A DNA stretch of 64,000 bases from Streptomyces sp. NBC_00457 (GTDB lineage Bacteria > Actinomycetota > Actinomycetes > Streptomycetales > Streptomycetaceae). A model generated the notes under the pieces. The model worked only from the letters and a program-made list of their open reading frames with translations. It ran no database searches and was not told the origin of the DNA. Numbering within the stretch: position 1 is the stretch's first letter; every line of letters starts with the position of its first letter. Of this stretch, positions 50,142 through 58,669 are shown piece by piece. A program made the position numbers and the translations under genes. The DNA lies in the NCBI RefSeq assembly GCF_036014015.1, contig NZ_CP107905.1, positions 8,990,001-9,054,000 on the forward strand, given 5' to 3'.

Positions 50142-50999
50142 TCAGCCCGCCGCCAGCATCAGCGTGCCGACCAGGGCGAGACCCGCGCCGGCCGCCTGGA
50201 TGGTCCGCAGCCGTTCGCTGAGGAAGCCGCGTGCGGCCAGGGCGGTCACCACCGGGTAGAGCGAGGCGAGCACCGCGGCCACGGTGACCGGGCCGTGCTG
50301 GGCGGCGATCGAGTAGGTGCCGTTCGCCGCGACGTCCGCCAGCCCGACGAAGGCCAGCGCGGGCAGCGATGCCCACGGGAAGCCGCCCTCCGGGACGGCC
50401 GCGGCGCCCTTCTTCACGGAGACGTAGAGCGCGAGGCCGCCCGCCGCCATGTTGGTCACGCGCTGCACGAAGAGGGCGAGGAAGAGACCGGTGATCGTCG
50501 TCGACGCCTCCGCGATCAGCGCGAACACCGTGCCGAAGCCCACCGCCGCGATCAGCGTGAGCAGGATGGCCTGGCGCTGCACCGGTGCGCCCCTGAGCTG
50601 CGGTCCGCCCGCGAGGACGACGCCGAGGACGGCGACCGCGACCCCCGCGACCTGCACCAGGCCGGGCCGCTCACCGAGGAAGAGCCCGACACCGACCGGG
50701 ACGGCGACGCCCAGCGTGCCGAGCGGGGAGACCACGCCCATCGGCCCGAGCGACAGTGCCTTGTAGAAGCAGAGGAGGGCGACCGGCCCGACCAGCCCGG
50801 CCGTGACGGCGAACCACAGCAGCGGACCGGCTTCGCTCCAGGCGCCCGTGGCCGCCACGATCACGCCGAGCACCGCGGCCGCGATCGTCTGCGAGACGAC
50901 GACCACGGTGAGCGCCGGGGTGCGTCGGGTCAGCAGTCCGCCGCCGAAGTCGGCCAGCCCCCACAACAGGCTGCTGGCCAGGGCGAAGAATGCTGTCAC
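50142..50999 (-). CDS. EamA/DMT family transporter
   Basis: 285 aa from GTG 50997-50999 with a GAGG SD. Ten membrane helices in two EamA repeats: AFFALASSLLWGLADFGGGL, GVVSPLGTLGVAVPVGVGLF, TVAAVLASLYPVVTALAARG. Likely exports an amino acid, polyamine or drug. It is divergent from the XRE-cupin regulator at 51116 with two palindromic sites in between, which fits specific control. Confidence 0.88.
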   Translation of the reverse strand: MTAFFALASSLLWGLADFGGGLLTRRTPALTVVVVSQTIAAAVLGVIVAATGAWSEAGPLLWFAVTAGLVGPVALLCFYKALSLGPMGVVSPLGTLGVAVPVGVGLFLGERPGLVQVAGVAVAVLGVVLAGGPQLRGAPVQRQAILLTLIAAVGFGTVFALIAEASTTITGLFLALFVQRVTNMAAGGLALYVSVKKGAAAVPEGGFPWASLPALAFVGLADVAANGTYSIAAQHGPVTVAAVLASLYPVVTALAARGFLSERLRTIQAAGAGLALVGTLMLAAG

Positions 51000-51017
51000 G
51001 GGTAGCCTCGCAGTACA

Positions 51018-51028
51018 GTTCGGTGAAC
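51018..51028. promoter_or_regulatory. GTTC-GGT-GAAC palindrome
   Basis: A palindromic site between EamA and the XRE-cupin gene, 19 bp from the EamA start. It pairs with the similar site at 51061. Confidence 0.6.
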
Positions 51029-51060
51029 ACGTCGGGTGCGTCGGTTGCACCCCCACCGTA

Positions 51061-51071
51061 GTTCAATGAAC
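51061..51071. promoter_or_regulatory. GTTC-AAT-GAAC palindrome
   Basis: Same arms as the site at 51018, spaced 43 bp (about four helical turns). A further GAAC follows directly. Candidate binding site of the XRE-cupin protein. Confidence 0.6.
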
Positions 51072-51115
51072 TGAACGCTGTCATCCAGAATATTGGCCTA
51101 GATGTTGGATGGAAT

Positions 51116-51688
51116 GTGTCGGACCTCGACCTGCTGACCCAATCCCTGGCGCGCAACGTCAAGCACTGGCGATCGGTGCGCGGCTACACGCTGGACGTGC
51201 TCGCCGCCCGGTCCGGCGTCAGTCGCGGCATGCTCATCCAGATCGAGCAGGCCCGCACCAATCCCAGCCTCGGCACGGTCGTCAAGATCGGCGACGCCCT
51301 CGGGATCAGCATCACCACCCTCCTCGACTACGAGCAGGGCCCGAAGGTCCGTATCGTCCCCGCCGAGCAGGCCGTACGGCTGTGGCACACCGACGCCGGC
51401 AGCTACAACATGCTCCTCGCGGGCACCGAGGCCCCCGGCCCGCTGGAGATGTGGAGGTGGTACCTGACGCCGGGCGAGAGCAGCCCTTCGGATCCGCATC
51501 CCACCGGCACGGTCGAGCTGCTGCACGTCACGGAAGGCGAGCTCACGCTCACGGTCGACGGCGTGGAGTACCAGGTCCCGGCCGGTTCGAGCGCCTCCTT
51601 CGAGGCCAACACCCCGCACGTGTACGGCAATACGGGCGAGGCGCCGATGCGCATGGTCATGGCGGTCTCGGTCCCGCCCGTGCACTGA
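51116..51688 (+). CDS. XRE family regulator with cupin domain
   Basis: 190 aa from GTG 51116 (GGATGG upstream). The HTH covers residues 8-65: SLARNVKHWRSVRGYTLDVL, AARSGVSRGMLIQIEQARTN. A cupin barrel occupies residues 100-190: TGTVELLHVTEGELTLTVDG, VPAGSSASFEANTPHVYGN. This is the PuuR-like sensor class; it should repress the divergent EamA transporter in response to a small ligand bound in the cupin. Confidence 0.9.
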   Translation: MSDLDLLTQSLARNVKHWRSVRGYTLDVLAARSGVSRGMLIQIEQARTNPSLGTVVKIGDALGISITTLLDYEQGPKVRIVPAEQAVRLWHTDAGSYNMLLAGTEAPGPLEMWRWYLTPGESSPSDPHPTGTVELLHVTEGELTLTVDGVEYQVPAGSSASFEANTPHVYGNTGEAPMRMVMAVSVPPVH

Positions 51689-51711
51689 GACGGCCCTGTT
51701 ACCGTGCGGTC

Positions 51712-52272
51712 ATGGACGCACCCATCGGACACTTCGACACCGCCGCCCCGGCCCCCGACTCCCTCGACGAGCTGACCCGCCCGGTCGCCGACGCCGTACG
51801 CCACTGGAGCGGCAGCGTCCCCGCCGACCAGATCGTCTACGTCGACACCGACCCGGAGTGGGCCGACACCGCCGTCTTCGTGGAGCACTACGGCCGGGAG
51901 CTGCTGGAGCAGTCGGCGAACTGTGTGGTGGTCGCGGGCAAGCGCGGCGGCGAGACCACGCTCGCCGCCTGTGTGGTCCTGTCCACCGCCCGGGTCGACG
52001 TCAACGGCGTCGTCCGCCGCCAACTCGGCGCGCGCAAGGCCTCGTTCGCGTCGATGGACACCGCGACCGGCGAGACCGGCATGGAGTACGGCGGCATCAC
52101 TCCGATCGGACTGCCCGCCGACTGGCCGGTGTTGGTGGACTCGGCCGTCGTCGACCTGCCGTACGTCCTGGTCGGCAGCGGGCGCCGGCGCGGCAAGCTG
52201 CTGGTGCCGGGGAAGGCGTTCGCCGAGCTGCCGGGGGCCGTGGTCCTGGAGGGGCTGGGCGTTCCGGTGTGA
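51712..52272 (+). CDS. YbaK/EbsC family aminoacyl-tRNA deacylase
   Basis: 186 aa. It has the YbaK fold with the catalytic Lys in LGARKASFASMDTATGETGM and the EYGGITPIGLPADWPVLVDS motif. It hydrolyses mischarged tRNA (e.g. Cys-tRNAPro or Ala-tRNAPro) or related aminoacyl esters. An N-terminal helix region of about 40 residues precedes the core. It is 23 bp downstream of the XRE gene and may be co-transcribed. Confidence 0.88.
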   Translation: MDAPIGHFDTAAPAPDSLDELTRPVADAVRHWSGSVPADQIVYVDTDPEWADTAVFVEHYGRELLEQSANCVVVAGKRGGETTLAACVVLSTARVDVNGVVRRQLGARKASFASMDTATGETGMEYGGITPIGLPADWPVLVDSAVVDLPYVLVGSGRRRGKLLVPGKAFAELPGAVVLEGLGVPV

Positions 52273-52275
52273 CGG

Positions 52276-53307
52276 TCAGGTGTGGTGGGCCAGCGTCAGG
52301 TGCGGATCCGCCTCGCCCGGGACCGGCGCCGGATCGGCGTGCACCAGGGCCGCGGTGAGCCGCGGAACGGCATGCAGCAGCGCGTGTTCGGCGTTCACCG
52401 CGACGGCATGGGCCTGACGTACCGTCACATCGCCGTCCACGACGACCGCCACCTCGGCGCGCAGCCGATGCCCGATCCAGCGCAGCCGCAGCTCACCCAC
52501 CCCACGCACGCCCGGCACCTCCCGCAGCGCCCGCTCGGCCCGGTCCACCAGGGCCGGGTCGACGGCGTCCATCACGCGCCGGAACACCTCCCGGGCCGCG
52601 TCGCGCAGCACCAGCGTGATCGCGGCCGTGATCGCCAACCCCACGATCGGGTCGGCGAGTTGCCAGCCCAGCGCGGCGCCCCCGGCACCCAACAGCACCG
52701 CCAGTGACGTGAATCCGTCCGTACGGGCATGCAGCCCGTCCGCGACCAGTGCGGCCGAACCGATCTCCCGCCCCACCCTGATCCGGTAGCGGGCCACCCA
52801 CTCGTTGCCCGCGAATCCGACGAGGGCGGCCACGGCGACCGCCGGAATGTGCGCGACGGGCCGCGGGTCGATCAGCCGCTCGATCGCCGTCCATCCCGCG
52901 AAGGCTGCGGACGCGGCGATCGTCAGCACGATCGCGATGCCCGCCAGATCCTCGGCGCGTCCATAGCCGTAGGTGAACCGCCGCGTGGCCGCACGCCGGC
53001 CCAGCACGAACGCGATCCCGAGCGGTACGGCGGTCAGCGCGTCCGCGGTGTTGTGCACCGTGTCGCCGAGCAGCGCGACCGAACCGGACATCGCCACCAC
53101 CACCGCCTGCGCCAGCGCCGTCACCCCCAGCACCGCGAGCGAGACCCACAGCGCCCGCATGCCGCGCGCGGAGGACTCCAGGGCGGAGTCGAGCTTGTCG
53201 GCGGTCTCGTGGGAGTGAGGGGTGAGGAGGTGGGTCAGGCGGTGGCGAAGGGAGTGCTTGTGCGTGTGGGGGGTGCCGTGGTGCTCGTGGTGGTGCCCGT
53301 CGCTCAC
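52276..53307 (-). CDS. cation diffusion facilitator (CDF) metal exporter
   Basis: 343 aa from GTG 53305-53307; ATG 53338-53340 would add 11. A His-rich N-terminus (GHHHEHHGTPHTHKHSLRH) precedes six helices. Metal site A has HNTADALTAV and DGLHARTDGFTSLAVLLG. The C-terminal cytoplasmic domain has MDAVDPALVDRAERALREVP. It exports Zn, Co, Ni or Fe using the proton gradient. It is divergent from the ArsR repressor at 53370. Confidence 0.92.
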   Translation of the reverse strand: MSDGHHHEHHGTPHTHKHSLRHRLTHLLTPHSHETADKLDSALESSARGMRALWVSLAVLGVTALAQAVVVAMSGSVALLGDTVHNTADALTAVPLGIAFVLGRRAATRRFTYGYGRAEDLAGIAIVLTIAASAAFAGWTAIERLIDPRPVAHIPAVAVAALVGFAGNEWVARYRIRVGREIGSAALVADGLHARTDGFTSLAVLLGAGGAALGWQLADPIVGLAITAAITLVLRDAAREVFRRVMDAVDPALVDRAERALREVPGVRGVGELRLRWIGHRLRAEVAVVVDGDVTVRQAHAVAVNAEHALLHAVPRLTAALVHADPAPVPGEADPHLTLAHHT

Positions 53308-53363
53308 GAGGGTCCCCTTCCGTTGCGTGCTGGTGGACATCTTCCCGTCCACGACGCCATTAT

Positions 53364-53379
53364 GTGCGTATGAGCGCAC
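53364..53379. promoter_or_regulatory. operator-like inverted repeat over the ArsR start
   Basis: GTGCG-TATGAG-CGCAC overlaps the ArsR start codon (53370), suited to autoregulation. Confidence 0.4.
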
Positions 53380-53729
53380 GCATGCACCTGTCACCTGCGC
53401 ACCATGCGCATCCGCGCACCCCCGGCGAGGAACAGTTCGCGCTCGCCGCCGAGATCCTGGCGCTGCTCGGCGACCGCACCCGGCTCGCGCTGCTGCACGC
53501 CCTCAGGGAAGGGGAGGCCGATGTCACGACGCTGACGGAGGCGTGCGGGGCGGCGCGGCCGGCGGTGAGCCAGCACCTGGCCAGGCTGCGGCTCGCGGGC
53601 CTGGTGAACACGCGGAAGGAGGGGCGCCGGGTGATCTACTCGCTGCGTGACGGGCATCTGCGCCGGCTCGTGGACGAGGCGCTGAACGTGGCCGACCACC
53701 GGCTCAGCGACCGGCCCGTGCACGACTGA
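53370..53729 (+). CDS. ArsR/SmtB family metalloregulator
   Basis: 119 aa from ATG 53370. The winged helix is EEQFALAAEILALLGDRTRL, ALLHALREGEADVTTLTEAC, GAARPAVSQHLARLRLAGLV. The N-terminus has His-rich MHLSPAHHAHPRTP and the C-terminus DEALNVADHRL (H...D...H), typical of alpha5/alpha5N metal sites binding Zn, Ni or Co. It should derepress the CDF exporter when metal is high. Confidence 0.9.
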   Translation: MSARMHLSPAHHAHPRTPGEEQFALAAEILALLGDRTRLALLHALREGEADVTTLTEACGAARPAVSQHLARLRLAGLVNTRKEGRRVIYSLRDGHLRRLVDEALNVADHRLSDRPVHD

Positions 53730-53741
53730 ACTCGGTAACCG

Positions 53742-54965
53742 TCAGCCGCTGGTATTCAGTCCCAGGTAGCCCTCCGCGAACGCGGCCGCCGCGAGGCGTG
53801 ATTCGAAGAGGCGGTGCAGCCGGGCGCGGGTGGTGCCCGCACGGTACGGGTCGCCGGACGAGGTGCCGTGGTAGACCTCGGAGAGCCACTGTGAGAACTC
53901 GGCGTAGTCCCAGGCACGGCTCACGCAGGCCGCCGAATAGCCGTCGAGGCCGCTGTCGTCGCCCTTCGTGAGGTGGGCAGCGAGGGCGTCGCCGAGCAGG
54001 AAGGCGTCGTGCAGGGCGAGGTTCATTCCCTTCGCCGCGATCGGTGCGGTGAGGTGGGCCGCGTCGCCCGCCAGGAACAGCCGCCCGAACACCATCGGCT
54101 CGACCACGTAGTTGTGCATGTCGAGGACGCGCTTCTCGATCAGCCGCCCTTCGGTGAGCGGCGGGGCGCCGGCCGCGCCGAGTCGCGCCTGCAGTTCGGA
54201 CCAGACCCTGTCGTGGGGCCAGTTCTCCGGGTCGTCGCCCGGCGGGCACTCCAGGTAGTAGCGGGTGACCTCGGGGCTGCGGGCCATGTGTCCGGCGAAG
54301 CCGCCCGGATGCATGCCGAACAGGACGCAGTCCGCCGACTGCGGGGCCTCGGCGAGCAGCGCCAGCCACCCGATGCCGTAGTCGTGCCGCGCGATCCGGG
54401 TCCGGTCGGCCGGCAGTGCGGTCCGGGTCACTCCGCGAGCCCCGTCACAGCCCGCGACGAAGTCGCAGTGCAGGACCTGCCGTTGACCGGTCTCGGGGCA
54501 GAGGTACGACACCGACGGCCGGTCCGAGTCCAGGTCGTGCACCTCGACGTCCCGCACACCGAAGCGGATGGCGCCGCCCCGCACATCCGCGTACTCGCGC
54601 ACCAGGTCCGTCACCAGCAACGGCTGCGGATAGACGAAGTGATGCTGCCCCGTCAGCTCGCCGTACGAGAACCGGAACCGTTCACCGGCGAAGCGGAACT
54701 CGCACTCGGTGTGCAACTGGGCCCGCTCCAGCAGGTTCGCGGCGAGTCCGCGCCGTTCCAGGGCGCGTACGGCCCACTCCTCGATGACTCCGGCCCGCGG
54801 CCGGCGCTCGATGAACTCCCGTGTCTCGGTCTCCAGGACCACACAGTCGACGGATGCGGCCCGCAGGACGTTGCCGAGGGTTAGCCCGGCGGGCCCGGCG
54901 CCCACGATGACGACCGGAAAGCGTTGCGGGGCGGGGGAGTTGGGGTGGGGGGTGGCGAAGGTCAC
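53742..54965 (-). CDS. pobA: 4-hydroxybenzoate 3-monooxygenase-like FAD hydroxylase
   Basis: 407 aa from GTG 54963-54965. VVIVGAGPAGLTLGNVLRAA, then RRPRAGVIEEWAVRALERRG (PobA-typical RAG). DFVAGCDGARGVTRTALPAD, YGIGWLALLAEAPQSADCVL, and RLFLAGDAAHLTAPIAAKGM follow, closing FAEGYLGLNTSG. It hydroxylates 4-hydroxybenzoate to protocatechuate, feeding the beta-ketoadipate pathway. No pca genes are nearby. Confidence 0.82.
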   Translation of the reverse strand: MTFATPHPNSPAPQRFPVVIVGAGPAGLTLGNVLRAASVDCVVLETETREFIERRPRAGVIEEWAVRALERRGLAANLLERAQLHTECEFRFAGERFRFSYGELTGQHHFVYPQPLLVTDLVREYADVRGGAIRFGVRDVEVHDLDSDRPSVSYLCPETGQRQVLHCDFVAGCDGARGVTRTALPADRTRIARHDYGIGWLALLAEAPQSADCVLFGMHPGGFAGHMARSPEVTRYYLECPPGDDPENWPHDRVWSELQARLGAAGAPPLTEGRLIEKRVLDMHNYVVEPMVFGRLFLAGDAAHLTAPIAAKGMNLALHDAFLLGDALAAHLTKGDDSGLDGYSAACVSRAWDYAEFSQWLSEVYHGTSSGDPYRAGTTRARLHRLFESRLAAAAFAEGYLGLNTSG

Positions 54966-55034
54966 CCGTGCATTATGGGGCGCCGGGGTGCCGCTGGGGA
55001 GTGCCGATGCGATCCACGGCCGTATGCCCTGGCC

Positions 55035-55985
55035 TCACGGACGTATGTCCTGCGCGCAGCGGAAGCCCATGTGGCCGCTGGTGCTGTCGGGGGTGTTGGA
55101 GCTGCGGGCCGCTACGCGGTAACGGTTGCAGTACGACTTGTGGCACATGTGCGAGCCGCCGCGGATGACCTTGGCGGTGCCGGAGCGGGGTCCGGTGGGG
55201 TTGGCGCGGTTCACGGTGGCGTGGTCGGTGGCCCACCAGTCGGCGCACCACTCCCAGACGTTTCCGGAGACGTTGTACAGGCCGAAGCCGTTGGGGTCGA
55301 AGGCGTCCACGGGCGCGGTGCCGCGGTAGCCGTCGTCGGCCGTGTTCTTCGTCGGGAAGGTGCCGCGCCAGATGTTGCAGCGGAACTCGCCGCCCGGGTT
55401 GAGCTCGTCGCCCCAGGGGTAGCGCCGCTGTTCCAGTCCGCCGCGGGCCGCGTACTCCCACTCGGCCTCCGTCGGCAGCCGCTTGCCCGCCCAGGCCGCG
55501 TACGCCGCCGCGTCCTGCCACGACACATGCACCACCGGGTGGTCGCCGCGGTCCTCCACCGTGCTGCCGGGCCCCTCCGGACGCTGCCAGGTCGCGCCCT
55601 CGATCCCGCACCACCAGGGCGCCTGCTCCGGACGCGGGGCACCACGGCGCAGGGCGCCGGGCAGGAAGCCCGCGAAGACGTACGACCAGCCGAAGCGCTC
55701 GGCGTCGGTGGTGTGTCCGGTGTCGTCGACGAAGGCTCCGAACTGCTCGTTGGTCACCGCGCAGGAGTCGATACGGAATGCGTCCAGGCGCACCGCCCGC
55801 ACCGGGCCCTCACCGTCGGCCGGGAACCCCTCGCTGTCCTCCGCGCCCATCAGGAACTCGCCGCCCGGCAGCGGCACCATGCCTTCCGTGGAGCCGCCAC
55901 TTGTCACGGTCGGCGGCGGCGCGGACAGCGCCACGGGCTGCGTCTGCCGGCGTCCCGACGGCGAGCAGCAGGGAGACTCGTGCAT
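55035..55985 (-). CDS. formylglycine-generating enzyme (FGE)
   Basis: 316 aa from ATG 55983-55985 with GAGG. It has the sulfatase-modifying fold: MVPLPGGEFLMGAEDSEGFP, HPVVHVSWQDAAAYAAWAGK, RLPTEAEWEYAARGGLEQRR, GNVWEWCADWW. The copper-binding pair Cys281/Cys286 is in RGGSHMCHKSYCNRYRVAAR. It should oxidise the Cys of CxPxR motifs in sulfatases to formylglycine. No sulfatase is in the window. The N-terminus has an odd CCSPSGRR motif. Confidence 0.92.
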   Translation of the reverse strand: MHESPCCSPSGRRQTQPVALSAPPPTVTSGGSTEGMVPLPGGEFLMGAEDSEGFPADGEGPVRAVRLDAFRIDSCAVTNEQFGAFVDDTGHTTDAERFGWSYVFAGFLPGALRRGAPRPEQAPWWCGIEGATWQRPEGPGSTVEDRGDHPVVHVSWQDAAAYAAWAGKRLPTEAEWEYAARGGLEQRRYPWGDELNPGGEFRCNIWRGTFPTKNTADDGYRGTAPVDAFDPNGFGLYNVSGNVWEWCADWWATDHATVNRANPTGPRSGTAKVIRGGSHMCHKSYCNRYRVAARSSNTPDSTSGHMGFRCAQDIRP

Positions 55986-56029
55986 CTGTGTTCCTCGCGG
56001 TGAAGTGCGCCTTGGTACCCGTCCGGACC

Positions 56030-56437
56030 CTAACCCAGCCGAGGTATCTCGATCGCCGGGCACCGGTCCATCACCATCTCCAGGCCTGCTGCCCGGGTGC
56101 GGTCGTACGCCGCCTCGTCGATGACGCCGAGCTGGAACCAGACCGCCTGGGCGCCCTTCGCGACCGCCTCGTCGGCGATGGCACCGGCGAGATCGCTGTT
56201 GACGAAGACGTCGACGACGTCGACCGGGAAGGGGATCGCCTCCAGGGACGGGTATCCCTTCTCCCCGTGGACCGTCTCGGCCTTCGGATGGACGGGCACG
56301 ATCCGCTTGCCGAAGCGCTGCAGCACGTCGGCGACGCCGTAGGCCGCGCGCCCCTGGTTGTTCGACAGGCCCACCACGGCCCAGGTGTCGCCGAGCTCGG
56401 TGAGGATCTTGCGGACCGTCGCTGCGTCGCCGTACAC
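56030..56437 (-). CDS. CoA-binding protein (YccU-like)
   Basis: 135 aa from GTG 56435-56437, chosen for AGGAGG 6 nt upstream. Rossmann fold: WAVVGLSNNQGRAAYGVADV, KRIVPVHPKAETVHGEKGYP, VDVVDVFVNSDLAGAIADEA, AVWFQLGVIDEAAYDRTRAA. It matches the CoA_binding_2 family. Binds CoA or acyl-CoA; function unknown. Standalone. Confidence 0.88.
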   Translation of the reverse strand: MYGDAATVRKILTELGDTWAVVGLSNNQGRAAYGVADVLQRFGKRIVPVHPKAETVHGEKGYPSLEAIPFPVDVVDVFVNSDLAGAIADEAVAKGAQAVWFQLGVIDEAAYDRTRAAGLEMVMDRCPAIEIPRLG

Positions 56438-56604
56438 CGCTGGCCTCCTGGGCATGGAAGAAGAGCTGTCGTAGCGCACAACGGGTGAGGCGGCGCCGTG
56501 ATTCCCGTTCCCGGCCGACTCGCGCGCCCTCCTGATTCCCGCCATAGGGTCCGGATTTCGCGCCGGACCCTGCGTACGGCCCTCCGTCCGCCTACGCTCA
56601 CCCC

Positions 56605-57321
56605 GTGCTGCGCATCACCGACGCCCGTACCGGCGACTTTGTCGCCGCCGCTCCCGTCCGCCGGGGGCTGACCCGTGTCGAGGCCCATCCGCCGGGCTCC
56701 GGCATGACCGGTCTGCGGGTGCTGCTCGCCGCGGATCTGCTCGTCCGTGCCCTGGAACTCGGCGGCACACCGGTCTGGGCGCTGCTGAGCTGCGAGCGGG
56801 AGCCCGCCGAACTGGTGGCGGGCGCCGCGGCACTCGGCATCCGGCCCTTCGAACACAGCCGGGACGCCGACCCGGGCCTGGGCGAGGCACAGGTCATCCA
56901 TGTGGTGACCGAGGGCGGCAGCGCGCCCGACGGCGTCCGGGTCGCCGTAGCCCCCGTCCAGCCGGAAGCCCCCGAGGGCGCCGACCCCGCCGCGCTGCGG
57001 CTGGCCCTGCTGTCCCGTCCGCGCGCGGCGTCGGTGCGGCTCGACGAGGCCGCCCTCGGCGAGGCGGACGAGACGCTCCGTCGTTGGCGGAGTGCCGTCG
57101 CCGCCTGGGCGCACCGGCCGTCGCGGCCGGTCCCCGACGAGGTGCGCGGACGGCTCCGTACCGCCTGGGAGGACGATCTCGACGTCCCCGAAGTGCTGGC
57201 GACCCTGCGGTGGGCGGAGACCGAGCCCGGCCTCCCCGACGGCGCCCGCTTCGAGACGTACGCCTACGCCGACCGGCTCCTCGGGCTCGACCTCACCCGC
57301 GATCTGGGGGCCCCGGCATGA
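56605..57321 (+). CDS. degenerate MshC/cysteinyl-tRNA-synthetase-like protein
   Basis: 238 aa from GTG 56605. The N-terminus LRITDARTGDFVAAAPVR echoes the MshC/CysRS opening. LRVLLAADLLVRALELGGTP matches the helix after HIGH, and the C-terminal WEDDLDVPEVLATLRWAE matches the DDLDTPxALAAL region. The HxGH ATP motif, zinc cysteines and KMSKS are missing, and it is about 170 residues shorter. Overlaps the SixA gene by ATGA. Probably not a ligase; possibly a binding or regulatory paralogue. Confidence 0.6.
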   Translation: MLRITDARTGDFVAAAPVRRGLTRVEAHPPGSGMTGLRVLLAADLLVRALELGGTPVWALLSCEREPAELVAGAAALGIRPFEHSRDADPGLGEAQVIHVVTEGGSAPDGVRVAVAPVQPEAPEGADPAALRLALLSRPRAASVRLDEAALGEADETLRRWRSAVAAWAHRPSRPVPDEVRGRLRTAWEDDLDVPEVLATLRWAETEPGLPDGARFETYAYADRLLGLDLTRDLGAPA

Positions 57322-57857
57322 ACGCCCGCTACGGAACCGGCCCCCTGCGCCGCCTGGTCGTCCTGCGGCACGCCAAGTCCGCCTGGCCGGACGGCGTCCC
57401 CGACCACGACCGCCCGCTGGCTCCGCGAGGCCGCCGGGACGCGCCCGCCGCGGGCATCGCGCTCGCCGACGCCGACTGTCTGCCGGACCTGGCGCTGTGC
57501 TCCACCGCCGTCCGCGCCCGGCAGACCTGGGAGCTGGCCTCCGCCCAGTGGGGCACCCCGCCGCCGGTGAACCACGACCCGCGGCTGTACGCGGCCGACG
57601 TCCCCGACCTGCTCTCCGTCGTGCACGACGTGTCCGCCGAGGTCGAGACCCTGCTGCTGATCGGACACAACCCCGGCCTGGAGGAACTGGTCCTCGCGCT
57701 CGCCGGCGACAGTCTCGACGACGCGCTGGAGCGAGTCCGGGTGAAGTTCCCGACGTCGGCGATCGCCATCCTGGCCTGGTACGGCACGTCGTGGCGGGGT
57801 CTCGCCCCGGGCGGGGCCCTGCTGACGTCGATGATGGTGCCGCGCGGGAAGAAGTAG
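57318..57857 (+). CDS. SixA-type histidine phosphatase
   Basis: 179 aa from ATG 57318. The RHG-type motif is LVVLRHAKSAWPDG, with phospho-acceptor His; the second His is in LLLIGHNPGLEELVLALAGD, with Arg in STAVRARQTWELA. Belongs to SixA/SPE phosphohistidine phosphatases. Translation is coupled to the MshC-like gene. Confidence 0.9.
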   Translation: MNARYGTGPLRRLVVLRHAKSAWPDGVPDHDRPLAPRGRRDAPAAGIALADADCLPDLALCSTAVRARQTWELASAQWGTPPPVNHDPRLYAADVPDLLSVVHDVSAEVETLLLIGHNPGLEELVLALAGDSLDDALERVRVKFPTSAIAILAWYGTSWRGLAPGGALLTSMMVPRGKK

Positions 57858-57920
57858 CGGCAGGAAGTAGCGCCAGAAGCAGCTGTCCACGCGCGCGTGC
57901 CCTGCACATAGGCTGGCCCG

Positions 57921-58547
57921 ATGCAGGACGAATACCGCACAGTGGCCCGCGCGGGCGTGCACGAGACCGAGGTCAACCGCTCTCGCTTCCTGTGCACCCT
58001 CGCTCCGGCCGCCACCGAGCAGGAGGCGCAGGACTTCGTCGCGGCCGTCCGCAAGGAGCACGCGGACGCCACCCACAACTGCTACGCGTACGTCATCGGC
58101 GCCGACGCCGCGATCCAGAAGGCGAGCGACGACGGCGAACCCGGCGGCACCGCGGGCGTCCCCATGCTCCAGATGCTTCTCCGTCGCGACATGCGGTACG
58201 TCGTCGCCGTCGTCACCCGCTACTACGGCGGCGTCAAGCTCGGAGCGGGCGGCCTCATCAGGGCGTACGGCGGTGCCGTGGGCGAGGCCCTCGACACCCT
58301 CGGCACGATCACCCGCAGGCGCTTCCGCCTCGCCACGGTGACCGTCGACCACCTGCGCGCGGGCAAGGTCCAGAACGACCTGCGCGCCACCGGCCGCGAA
58401 GTGCGGGACGTGCGCTACGGAGAGGCCGTCACCATCGACATCGGGCTGCCGGACGCCGACGTGGAGGCGTTCCGGGCGTGGCTGGCCGACGCCACCGCGG
58501 GGACGGCCGGGTTCGAACTGGGCGGAGAGGCGTACGGGGACGTCTGA
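57921..58547 (+). CDS. YigZ/IMPACT family protein
   Basis: 208 aa. VNRSRFLCTLAPAATEQEAQ, THNCYAYVIGADAAIQKASD, DDGEPGGTAGVPMLQMLLRR, VVTRYYGGVKLGAGGLIRAY are the family signatures. The C-terminal DUF1949 domain follows. YigZ proteins are of unclear function; IMPACT homologues affect translation control. 63 bp downstream of SixA, likely same transcript. Confidence 0.92.
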   Translation: MQDEYRTVARAGVHETEVNRSRFLCTLAPAATEQEAQDFVAAVRKEHADATHNCYAYVIGADAAIQKASDDGEPGGTAGVPMLQMLLRRDMRYVVAVVTRYYGGVKLGAGGLIRAYGGAVGEALDTLGTITRRRFRLATVTVDHLRAGKVQNDLRATGREVRDVRYGEAVTIDIGLPDADVEAFRAWLADATAGTAGFELGGEAYGDV

Positions 58548-58669
58548 CTAAAACGGCAAGAAGTGCATAACAGGCAAGCGCAGGTGCCGTCATGACGGGC
58601 CGAATCGTTCGACATGGCGCCCCCCGTGTCACCCGTTCCCCCTCGCGGAGGTGCTCGTGCTGTGGGAGG

